Source: Theropithecus gelada
Lineage: Eukaryota > Chordata > Mammalia > Primates > Cercopithecidae
Reading direction: 5' to 3'
NCBI RefSeq assembly: GCF_003255815.1
Contig: NC_037668.1
Coordinates: forward strand, 11,172,542-11,236,541
Length of the DNA: 64,000 nucleotides
Of the stretch, positions 1 to 10,420 are shown piece by piece. How positions within the stretch are numbered: position 1 is the stretch's first letter; the number at the start of each line of letters is the position of its first letter. Position numbers and translations under genes: made by a program. Below the pieces are notes generated by a model that had not been told where the DNA came from, searched no databases, and saw nothing but the letters and a program-made list of their open reading frames with translations.

Positions 1-2219
1 AGCAAGTGGAAGCATTAGATGCTCAAAGGGAAGATATGTGCAAGGAGGAGCCACTGAGTCCCTCACCTGGGCCTTGGGCCCTGGGAGGCCCCTGAGGGCT
101 CTAACACTAGCTGCTCCTGTTTTGCTCCCAGTTTCCCACAGCACCCTCTGTGGGCTCTATCTAGGGCTGGAGATGCCAGGGGACAAGTGTACTAGCAGCC
201 TCTGTGGGCCTGAGGAATGTGGGTTGCAGCAATTTAGAACAGAGAGAGGCTAATGAAAGCTAGGGAAACATGAGAGGGAATGGAAGGAGAAGACAGAATT
301 TAAGAAAAAAAGACAGGAATGGAAAAAAGAAAAGGAATGGAAAAAGGAAACAAAGGGTAAGAAAAATAGAAGGGAAGTGGTCAGCACTGCCTCTCAGTTA
401 CTGAGACCTTGGCTGCACCTCTGTCTGGTGCATGTGTCAATGCCCCCCACCCTGGCCCGTTTTCCCCAAGCAGCTTGAGACTATCAGAATCTGAGGTACT
501 AGCAGAGGACTAGGGATCCTAGAAAGTGTCTTCTGAGCAAGCCCATCACATCATGTATAGCAGAGCCAGGGTGGCCCATTGCCTGGGGCTTAAAGGCCTC
601 AGCAAAGGGTTCCTAGCACAAAGCAGAAGGGGGCCGGGTGGGGGGGTCAAGGGCCTGGAGGAATCAGCTGTGCAGATTGAAGGTCAGGTGGGGGTGGGTC
701 TCCTGAACTCCTTTCTCAAACACTGATGTGTTGGATACAGCATGCCCTGGGCAGCCAGAGAGCAAAGACAAGAGATCGCAGAGTGCAGAAAGAAAACGTG
801 GTTATTGGGAGAAAGGGCTAAGAGACTTAGGGCCCTAGGGAGTGGAAGACCCAGAAGCAGGACCCAGAGCAGTGGGAGTTTGGCCAGGTTGACCCAGGCA
901 GAGGAGGGAGGGACGTTGGGCTTAGCGTGAGGGTGGGAGAAATTAGTGGGAAGCCGTGGTGTTTGTCGCTTTAAGTAGTTAATATTTTCCCAAATGTTAA
1001 TCCAATTTGAGGTTATTAGGCAAAGTGCCGAGAAAGGTTACACATCAGACTTATTCCAGTAAATCTCTGTGCTCTGGGTATGGGGAAAGACACGTGAGAA
1101 CTGGCTAATATTGGCCTTCCACCCACTGAGTCCGCAGCTGCCCCCACCCCTCCACTATTAGAGAAGAAGGTGAATGGCTTTTGAGTTTTCTACTCCAAGG
1201 CAGGAGGTGGTTTTCTCTCTGAGTTCTTCCTCCTCTCTCTTCAATTCACTTTCCCGAACTGGAGCCTCAGCCTTGACTTTTCCTCCTGCACTCCCCAAGC
1301 CCCCACCACCGCGCCCAGCATCTCTTTGTCAAAGACAAATAAAGCCTAGCTTCCTGCCTGGGTCGACCGGTTCCCTGTGTGTGGGGGGGGGGGGTTGTGG
1401 GGGGGAGTGGGAGATAGAGAGAGAGAGCGCAAGAGAACCCTGGCGAAGAGGAATGCGCTGCAAACCCGGGCGAACAGATGTGCATGGTGCACTCACTCAG
1501 CCCCGGCATGGCCTAGACAGCCGCTGCTCAGCCCTGCGCCCGTGGAGTTACATTATTTTCTCCCCGGTCCAATCATCGTTTTACAGGAAAAAAAAAATTA
1601 AATAAATATAAATTGCTGCTTTACAAGATCAAAGTGCCGATTTCTGGTGCATCTGGAGGAGTGGGGACGTGGGGAGGAAAGAGATGGGGAGAGTGGAGCA
1701 GTCGTGGTTGCCCAACTTCAAAGGGTTCTCAACAGTGCGTTTTGCCATTGTATTTTAAATTCTCTTCCCCACGAATTTCGCAGGGTGCGCAGCGGGGAAA
1801 CTTGTAGCTTCAGAGTTCAGGGCTCCTGGAGAAACCTTGCTTTGACCATCTCTGCGCCCCCCCCCCCCCCCCACGGGACTCAGAACCCTGAGGCTCTTCT
1901 AGAGATACCAACTTGCCCAGGGCGCGGGGCGGGGCGGGGAGGTGGGGAGGCGTGGTGAGGAAGAGAATGTTTGTAGGGGGGGGGGCTGTGATCTGGATCT
2001 GTAGAGTTACCAAATACACCAATAAACCGCGAAGAAGCCACCAAGTCTCCATGCCCCTACTCAAGCTCAAAGCTAGAAGGCTAGCTGAAGGCTCCTTGTC
2101 AATTTTCCTTGCGCTCAGGCGAGCTGTTCCACCGGAAGGACTGGGGAGATTCAAATTATATTGGGAGACCTGGATCATTATCAGGTTTTCAGAGGTTAGC
2201 GGAGTACAGAAGTTAGCGG
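1..2219. other. Intergenic, non-coding, purine- and G-run-rich sequence
   Basis: No coding exon is recognisable. Bases 240-380 form an A/G-rich run. From about 1370 the sequence becomes G-rich, with a run of 12 G at 1383-1394, 7 G at 1399-1405 and a short GA repeat at 1419-1428. Bases 960-1100 and 1540-1620 are AT-richer, free of recognisable repeats, and could be conserved non-coding DNA, but that needs an alignment. By known primate synteny this side of WARS2 faces the 5' flank of TBX15, so regulatory content is plausible but not shown. Confidence 0.6.
1857..1986. repeat. C16 run, G-quadruplex-type motif and G11 run
   Basis: There is an uninterrupted run of 16 C at 1857-1872. A classic four-tract G motif follows at 1926-1947, with runs of four G separated by single C or short A/G/T spacers. 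A run of 11 G sits at 1976-1986. The pattern fits i-motif or G-quadruplex formation, and it lies just left of a CpG-rich stretch. Whether it folds is inference. Confidence 0.75.
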
Positions 2220-3620
2220 GGTTCTTGATGCTGGAATTGTTTATTTGTGACCCGGCCACCTGGGCGACTACGTAGGCCTGGTACTGGAGGCCGGGGTTCC
2301 CTCTGTCCCCATTGCGCTTTCCTTAATCGAAAACCGGATAGATGCCGGCCAAGTAAAGTGCTCTAAAGTGTAGCTGGGACGCTCACGCCGGAAGCCTGGG
2401 GAGACGCGAGCCGCGAGTTCTCAGGGCTTGGGAGTGTTTTGCAGCGGAAGAAGCTCAGTCTAGGGGCTGAGTCCCCTGAATAAGCTAGCCGCCTCTCAGT
2501 TTTCGCCAGGAGATTATCTTGGAGCCAAGCGCCCGAGATTGAAGGCTCTTTCTGCGGAACCTGCCTCCGGAGTAAGATGCGCAAGGGGACCGCCACGTCC
2601 TCACCCAGCTCCCAGCGGCCTTTGGGGCGGGCCCGGGGAGAAGCCGGAGGACTAGGCTTCTCCTAGAGCGCGGCTGTCTTTGCAGGAAAGACCCAAGTGC
2701 GCGATGTCAGCCCGCCTGCGCTTCGTCTGAATTGTCCTTATGTGGCCATTTCTGTTTTAAATTTCAGATTTGTCTACTAAAGAAGTATGGGTTAAAACAG
2801 CTGAGAGCGCGGCTGCTCTTTCCCACCCTGGGTTCTACATCTCTCCAGCCTGCCACCAGACTGCATCTCCAATCTGGGAGCTATCCCCTTGGGAGGATGG
2901 AGCAACAGTGTTATTCTCCTTTCCAGATAAAGAAACTAACGTCCCTGCAACTTGACGTTAAATGGTCCTGGGTTCCTGAGCCGCAAAGCTAGGACTATTA
3001 CCTAGGTCACCGAAACATTTTTGTTCTTTCCACTCCCCCGAGGGGGATTCTGTTAGCCTCGCAGGCCCTTCTCCCACCCGTCATTTGAAGTCATCGACCC
3101 CGGGGCAGCCCCAACAGCTCTGTGCGGGCCTGCGCGCACCGCCCTCACCGTGCGCGCCAGGCATCTCACCTCAACCAGGCAGGTGCAGAGGTGACGGGCG
3201 CGGCAGCCGCAGTTCGTCCGGCCGAGGGGCAGGAGTAGGCTGGCCGCCTCCTTCTGCTGCCCGGCGGCTGAGGGGGCAGGGGAGGGGGAACAGGGCTGGG
3301 AAACTGCCGTCAGCGGGTCCCGGCCCCGCCTCCCGAACACAACGTCCAGGAAACCTCAGAACTTTCTATTGTCTGAGAAGCTTCACTGAACAAATTGTCG
3401 CTAAAACTATAGAGCTGCGAAGAGCAGATCAGGGCAGGTTCTAGCGCGGCCCTGTGCCCCAGAGCCTGCCTGCCAGAAAGTGTGACCGGAAGCCCCCCCA
3501 CTGTCAGGACCACGGAGGAGAGAGAGCGCGGCGCCTTAGTGCCGCCCTGCGCCGTGGTCGGGAAGCTGAGCCAGAGGTGTCGATGCCCCAGGAGCAGGGG
3601 GATCCAGGCCTAAACTCATG
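2220..3620. promoter_or_regulatory. CpG-island-like region 1
   Basis: CpG dinucleotides are dense in two blocks, about 2220-2720 and 3080-3600, separated by a less CpG-rich stretch. Outside these blocks and the second island, CpG is depleted. On the minus strand there is a strong donor-like site, GAG then GTGAGA, with the exon/intron boundary between 3170 and 3169. It would suit a non-coding first exon transcribed toward lower coordinates, the direction in which TBX15 lies. Open frames here (for example 3053-3340 on -) match no protein I know and are typical of GC-rich DNA. Promoter function is inferred from composition only. Confidence 0.55.
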
Positions 3621-3824
3621 GGTTCCGAGTGGGCAAGGGAGCAGAATCAAGCATCGGCGGGCGCTTGTAGAAAGCGCGTCTGCCTTGGAACACCCTTACA
3701 GGGTACCCAACCCAAGCGCCAGGTTTCCTGGCCTTGCAAGGAGAGATTCAATTTGTCAGGATTCTCCACTCTAAAAGATGGCTCATAGTGAAGTTTCACC
3801 CTTCCTGGTCTGCACAGAAGTCAG

Positions 3825-3933
<109 letters not shown>

Positions 3934-5439
3934 CCCACCCTTAACCTCAACCCACGCGCTTGGGGGTAGATTCCCGAGAGGATCAGGGAATCTCTTATTT
4001 TTCTCACTGCCTTGGGTGAGAAACCGCTACCTCCTCTCAGGAAACACCCACGTGTTGGTGTGGACCAGTGGACTTGTTGGAACATTGACTCACGACCTAA
4101 CCATGCACCAATCTCTTAATTGCAGAGACCGCATTCCTCTTTTGTGGAACTGGGGTGATTGGGGCAGCCTAAAGGTTCCTGGGACTGGTTCACTATGGGC
4201 TTGGGTGCTCATTTCCAGTACATCTGACACGTGTGCACATCTATATTTGAATCTGACCACCTGAGCCCTGCTAACACCAGCGCACAGACCTACACTGTCT
4301 TTCTGTCCCTCCGGCTACTTTCCCTGCTTGCTGTTTCTGCTGGGTGATTAACGACCCCAAATAGTGTAAGGAATTCGACTTCTCAAGCTCAGCATTTTCA
4401 ATTCCTTAATTTGTCCCTGGGTGACCGTTAGCAATTGTGGCTGTAGATCACATGGGGCGGACCAGGTAGAATGAGCAGCTGATTCAACACTGTTGAGTTG
4501 GGGTTTGGTTTCATTTTTTTTAAGGCGACTCTGAAAGTAGCCCCTGGAGAACTTCAAGAAGGCAGCAGGCTGCAGGCTGTGGAGGTCCCTGCACTAAGAT
4601 GCCTTTGGGTTGTCACCACTTTCATTCTTTATAAATAGTAAAGTGCTAGCAACTAGCAAAGCCCCTCTGGGCCGCAGCCTCTGATGTGGGTGGGGCAGGC
4701 AGGTGAGAAAACTGAGGCTCAAAGGTTTCCTGCTTCAAATCAGAGGTCTCACTGGGAGAACTGCGCTCTGGGTTTCCTGTTTCCTGTGTGGATCGGGGGG
4801 TATATTTTCCTGGGAGCCAACAGGGAGTGTACTGGGAAAAGGAGAAGGTACTCACAGCAGAACTGTTCCAGAGGCAACCTTAGTTTGACTTTTTTGTAGT
4901 TGTTTGGGTTAGAAGCAAGTTAGTCCTCTCCATTGCCCACCTCTCCCCTACACAGGCTGAGTCCTGATCATTGTTCTATTTCATTTAGAAAAGGAACATT
5001 GTCCCTCCTGAGGGGCTGGGCATGAGATCTGAAACATTCCAGGTTGCCTCAACAGCTGCTACCAGTTTTTTTTTTTTTTTTTTTTTTTTTTTCCCAAAGT
5101 GGGGCTTTAAGTTGAACTTTTAAAATACTTTTCTGTCCCCATCACCCTCCTGATTAAGCAGACAGTGGCTCTGGGGCCAAAGCCTTTAGAGATGACTCCC
5201 TTCATGGACTTCTGGTACTCCCAAAGTACAAGGAGGAGTATAAGAGGAGAGGTGGAGGAAAGAAAAAGGAGACAGAGGAGAAAGAGAAAGGGAAGTGTCT
5301 TTATTTGTCCTGTTTGCTTGGGTCTTCCGGATTCAGGAGACTGATTCTGCTCTGATGGGGAGAAATTAGCTCCTTCCCTCCCCTGCAGCAACTGGGGCAC
5401 GGCTAGCTGCTCCTTCCAAGCTCAGAAAGGGTCAAAAAG
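3934..5439. other. Intergenic unique sequence with a 27-T tract
   Basis: No gene or clear transposon was recognised. A run of 27 T lies at 5066-5092 but is not followed by Alu sequence, so it is listed as a simple repeat. Bases 5220-5300 are A/G-rich. Confidence 0.55.
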
Positions 5440-5727
5440 GGCCTGGACCGGTAGGGGTGGCTCACGTCTATAATCCTAGCATTTTGGGAGGCCAAGGGGA
5501 AGGATCACCTGAGGTCAGGAGTTGGTGACCGGCCTGGCCAACATGGAAACGCCGTCTCTACTAAAAATACAGAAACTAGCCAAGTGTGGTGGCAGGAGCC
5601 TGTAATCCTAGCTACTTGGGAGGCTGAGAGATGAGAATCGCTTGAACCCAGGGGGTGGAGGTTGCAATGAGCCAAGATTGAGCCATTGCACTCCAGCCTA
5701 CAAGAGCAAAACTTCCTCTAAAAAAAA
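5440..5727 (+). mobile_element. Alu SINE (older, AluS-like), plus strand
   Basis: Both Alu arms are present, including 'ggctcacg', 'gaggtcaggagtt', 'ctactaaaaata' and 'cactccagcc'. Divergence is clear throughout. The short A-tail runs into a run of nine G near 5729-5737. Confidence 0.93.
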
Positions 5728-6666
5728 GGGGGGGGGGCGGGTGTGGTCTGGGCAAGGTGGAAAGAAGAGGGTATCTGCATCCTCTAGGTGGCAGCAGGCC
5801 TGGCTAGGGTCAAGAAGACCCTCCAACTCCCTCAGAGGGATTAATACCTGGGGTCTTCTGGGTGGCAAGAGTGAGACCCATTGAGCTCCAAAGTCCTGGC
5901 ACTGAACTCTTCTCTCCGAGGTGCCAGGTTTGTAGTTTCTGAAGTCACACTATTGTGATTAAATGCATGATTTTGTAAAACACACAGAGACTGTGCGACT
6001 AGTCTTAGCTAGAGTGAGAACAGTAACTTCTGTCCTTTTTGGAGCTGACAAGCCTCTCCCAAATTAAGACTCTAAGCTTTTCTGAGAAGTTCAGCCACTC
6101 TGTGAAAATGCTGACTGAGGCTGAGGTGGGCTAACAGGGGCGACCTGCCTGTCTGCAGGCCTGTGAAACCCAATCAGTATACCTCCTAGAGAGAGTTGCA
6201 AAGGAATGTACGGGTGTGCAGGATGAAATCAGCCCAAGAAACTTTATAGAAACATGAGTGTGATCTGTGAGGAAAGCAAGGATGTAACTAAAGCAATGCA
6301 TTTGCTTTTACTGGCTGACTGACAGGCTTTAGTGGGGGTTGGATAATTTTACCAACTGGTTGCAAAGACCTAAGGCCCTGCAGAGACATGGGGGAGGGGG
6401 CTACTCAAGAGATCTAGAAGACAAAAAGGAACAAATAAAAAAATCTTCCTATATTCCATGCACACAATTCTTTGTCACATATGTATTACATATGCACATA
6501 CAAACTTATTTAGTTTAAAAAGAAAACCCTTGCCTTGAACAAAATAGATATACACGTAAGTTCATGCATTCCCTCAGCAAATAATCATTGAATGTCTACC
6601 ATGAACAGGGCATTTTGCTAGGCTCTCCTTTGTAAATATGTGTATGAGAGAGAGAGAGAGAGAGAG

Positions 6667-6708
<42 letters not shown>

Positions 6709-7324
6709 TGAGTACACATTCAACCAGCAAACTCCAATCTGGCTTCATAGCAGGTTTGTGAGACAACTCAGAACTCTGAGTGATGGGACTCAGACTTCAG
6801 GATACACACCACACACTTTGGGTCATTGCCAGAGGTGGTAACAAGTCTGCTAGTGCCCTAGAAGTTCACACTTTTCCTCTTGTGCAGTTGTGGAAGTGGA
6901 GGGGGGATAGCCTTGAGCTCCAGCTTTCAGCCAGCTATCCCCTTTGGGGATAATGCTGAGAAGCAAAATATGTTAAATCATTTTAAAATAATGCTTTCTA
7001 TTCCTAAAGTCTGTTCCTCTTCCAGAATCGTTCTAAGGAGGTTGGAAATAACCAGGCAACCAATGGATTTCTTTTCAATGACTATGGCATTGAAGAGACT
7101 GACTTAGGGCAATTTCCATAAGTGTACACTTCAACAGTATGTACACACACAGGCACATGTATACACCAATATACACGTGACTATACAAATTTACTTACAT
7201 AGAATGTAATCATACCTAGAAAAAAAGTAGGACAGAGTGGGGAGGGTGGATTCAGTTTTCCTTATTTTTGAAATTCAGTAACTCCACAAGTAGACTCAAA
7301 ATATCACTTAGTTTTAAAATTTTT
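5728..7324. other. Intergenic sequence without recognised genes
   Basis: Only a microsatellite (6645-6707, listed separately) stands out. The remainder is unique-looking, AT-leaning sequence with no coding signature and no repeat I can name. Confidence 0.5.
6645..6707. repeat. Compound microsatellite (GA)n(GT)n
   Basis: About 12 GA units (6645-6669) are followed by about 18 GT units. The arrangement mirrors the (CT)n(CA)n repeat 2.8 kb to the left. Confidence 0.96.
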
Positions 7325-7560
7325 ATTTGACAAATAAAAATGGAATATATGTATCATGTATAGGTTGTTTTGAAATATATATACGTTGTAGAATGGCTAA
7401 ATTGAGCTAATTAACATGCATTACCTCATATACTTATTTTTGTGTGTGTGGTGAGAACATCTAAAATCTATTAGCAATTTTCATGAATACTATACATTCT
7501 TGAAAATTGCTAATAGTCACCATGTGGTACAACAGGTCTCTTGAACTTATTCTTCCTAAC
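7325..7560 (+). mobile_element. L1M-type 3' UTR fragment
   Basis: The text resembles the old L1 3' UTR block with 'tattttgaaatata', 'gctaattaacatgcattacctca', 'gtcaccatgtggtac' and 'cttgaacttattcttcctaact'. It is strongly diverged and no ORF2 sequence adjoins it. The subfamily is not assigned. Confidence 0.6.
7468..7516. repeat. Perfect 16-bp inverted repeat (hairpin)
   Basis: Arm 1 is CTATTAGCAATTTTCA at 7468-7483 and arm 2 is its exact reverse complement at 7501-7516. A 17-base spacer separates them, and neither side of the stem extends. It lies inside the diverged L1M 3' UTR fragment, where the related consensus as I recall it has no such palindrome. Confidence 0.95.
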
Positions 7561-8459
7561 TGACCAGTCAGTTAGCTTTTAAACAGTCATTTTCATTGTG
7601 CCCTTACCAACTTATCTGCTATGTCTGTGTAACCAAGACAGCAGACACTACCCCAGCCTTGTAGCAACAAATGACCCTGTTGCCTGTGGCTTCATGGAAT
7701 AGTCGGTAAAATCCAATCCATAGTTCATGGTATGAAATGCTCAGACTCTCTCCCTAGCGGAGCAAGTGGAAGACGCTCAGCAGCCTTAGCATAGGAATCT
7801 GCAGGTACAACCACATTCCTGGACTGGCGACTTTGAATCCAGGCCAAGCAAAGAGAGGTACATCAATACAGGGATTCTGTATTTTTGGGGTCTAATTGGT
7901 GAATATACAATAAAGGAGTGGAGAGGAAGGCAAAACAACCTAAGTAATACAAAATCCAGCCATAGAATGCAGTGGAAAATAATGGCATGAGAAGCCTCGG
8001 GGGCAAAGGTAAGGGGTAGCAGTTGAATGCCACCCGAACTCATCCAGATGCCGCTGCGTTCAAGCTCTCCCAGCACCCGCGGCCGAAGTAAATAACAATT
8101 CTCTGAATGCGAAGGCAGTGAGGAGAGGGCACTGCGAACTGCAAATTTCTTCTACGGATGAAGAGGACATTATAAAACTGCACACTACCTCCCTAATGGC
8201 CCGTTTATCCTAGCTCTGTCTAGTGAAGTAGAGAGCAGAAAAAAACATCTAGCTCTATCAAGTTGAAAACATTTTCACTTTCACCTTAAACTAGTGAAGC
8301 AAACGGGTTTTCCCTTTTCGAACATCGCTCTTGTTTTCACATCTAGTCTTTGGGAATGTAGCCTCAATCTTAACCGCGTATGATCGTTTCCACTGCACCT
8401 GTGCTGGAGAGACAGGCGCATCCCCCCGTGGCGTCTGATCTCTAAATTATCTAACCTGG
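7561..8459. other. Intergenic sequence leading into the second CpG island
   Basis: No gene or named repeat was recognised. CpG frequency starts to rise from about 8370. Confidence 0.5.
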
Positions 8460-10420
8460 CGGCTGCGTATGACTCAAGGAAAGCCCTGGCCGTGAGCTTT
8501 TTTACCCAGGCTTGAGCTCAGCAGCCGGGCCCGCAGTGTTGCCGCCAGTGGGGATGCAGGGAGGCTGTTGGCGCGCCGGAGCCAGGCGGGAAAGGGACTA
8601 CAGCTACCCGCCGTTGTAGCGCAGGAAGCAGGCGGTGCCAACACACACTTCGCAGTTCTGCACATTCTTCGTGTCCTGGAGGAGAGTAGAGCCCCCGTGT
8701 GAAGCTCCGTCCGCACCTGGCGAAGACGAGGGCGTATTGCGCCTCTCCAGCGACTCTGCGATGTTAAGACGCAGACCCGCTGCTGCGCCTGCCTTTGTCC
8801 GGAGCACGCGGGCAGCCGCCGCGCGGAGCAAGGTGGGGCTGCAGGGAGGGAGAGCCGCGGGGCAGATCCCTGGCCGGGGTCCTCTAGAAAGCCCGCTCTG
8901 CGCCCAAACGCGCCGCTCGGTCCGTGGGCCGCCTCGGACCCGACGCCGCCCGTGAATTCACGCGCTCCGGGACGCGCGGGGACCTTTGACGAGGTTTATG
9001 AACTGGGGGTCGTCCCCTGTAACCTGGCCGCGCTACCTCCGCAGGTGAGCGGGACTCATGGGTGGGTTCGGCAGCCAGCGATGGGGCAAAAAGGCAACCT
9101 CGCCTTATTTCTAGGGGCTCGGAGATGAAGAACGGCTGAGGGTCCCCGTCCACCCCAACCCGGGTATTGCCCTCTTTTCCGTCTTCTGGAAGGCGAAAAC
9201 CATGCCATTTTGAGTTTCAACATATTTAGATTCTGAAAATCGACGGCCCTTCTCTTCTTTCCTAGAAGGGCCTGCCCGGTAGGCACAACCTCCGGAGAAA
9301 CGGGCGGCGCGTGAGTTCCCTGGAGCCGCCGCCTGGGCATCAGAGCTCCTGTCGCACGGCTGGTGCGGCGCCCACTGGGCGTGGGGACTGGGCCCGAGGC
9401 TCCCGGGACCGGGTCGTGGTTAACGCCGAGGCCAAGCCCTTCGAAGAACTCTGAGTTCTCTGCCTGACATTTCATCCCTCAGGAAGCGTCCCTTCCCTAC
9501 TTTTGAGGGTGTCTCGTTCTTAGGCGGGGTGGCCCTGTGGGGGAGGAAGGAGAAGTGTTCCTCCACTGCGGTTCTGCGGAGCGGGACCTGGCTTTGTTCG
9601 GCCTCCCTGCTGTCGGGTTGTGCCTGTACTCCGGCCCGCACGCCTCACCGCTGGGGCTGGCCGCTGCTCGGGCCCCGCGCAGGCACACGCGACAAGGCGA
9701 AGCCCCGACGCCCCGCGGGCGCTTGGGCCCAGCACACCCGCGCACAGCCCGGGAAACGGGAAGGGCCATCGTCGGCTTCCCTCTCGAAGATTCTATCCGC
9801 TGGCACGCGAAGGTAACAGGGGCTCTCTATGTTAATTTTGAACGGGAACCACCACGAAGGGTTCAGGTAACCTGGTGGGCCTGACTGCTCAGGGTGCGGA
9901 CAGTGAGCCCGGATCCAGCTTCGCTGCCACGCGCCTGGCAGCCCGGCGGCCCCCACCCAGCCCAGGGAGGGCTCTGGTTCACCCCCAGGAGAGGTCCCCG
10001 GGGATGCCCAGATTCGGGCCGGGAAACGCACCCGGAGAGAACCACGGAGCGCTCTTGGTTGTGAACCAGAGCTTATAACTGCGGCCGCAGCTAGACCTAC
10101 GGGAGGCCTGGGCGCCGAAGCCGCGGTTTCCTCAACCGGAATCCGTGAGCTGCCTAGTAAGGGCCACGCCCTGCCTTCCTTTGCTGACAAGGCTCCGCGG
10201 GGTAGTAGGCGGGAGACAAGGGTCTCAGAACAGAGGGGCTGGCCCGGCGCGGCGGGCCCGGAACTCCCGGGCGTGTGTGTGCAGTGGTGCGGGGTGGGGG
10301 TGGAGGTGGGACCTCCTTTAGTTCTCCGGACCAGGGAATCCCGGCTTCTCGATCTCATCCGGCGCGGAGATCTTTAGCGTCGGTGGACCTGTTAGTGTGT
10401 ATGGCCTCACCCCTCCGCCT
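8460..10420. promoter_or_regulatory. CpG-island-like region 2
   Basis: Nearly 2 kb of GC-rich, CpG-dense sequence without transposons. Transposon exclusion and retained CpG are typical of a developmental-gene or promoter island. On the plus strand there is a near-ideal splice donor, GCAG then GTGAGC, with the boundary at 9044/9045. Weaker donor-like sites occur near 9810 and 9867. No TATA box or known coding exon was seen. The long minus-strand open frame 9645-10358 (237 codons) has a biased Pro/Gly/Arg/Ser composition and no recognisable domain, so it is taken as chance. The island may serve TBX15, a divergent non-coding RNA, or both; none of this can be shown from sequence alone. Confidence 0.65.

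Noticed and set aside
3053..3444. Overlapping open frames on both strands in CpG region 1 as TBX15 coding exons
   Set aside because: No T-box residues or similarity to TBX15 is visible; these are compositional artefacts.
9645..10358. 237-codon minus-strand open frame in the CpG island
   Set aside because: GC-rich DNA has few stop codons; the product is Pro/Gly/Ser/Arg-biased with no recognisable domain, and several overlapping frames are open here.
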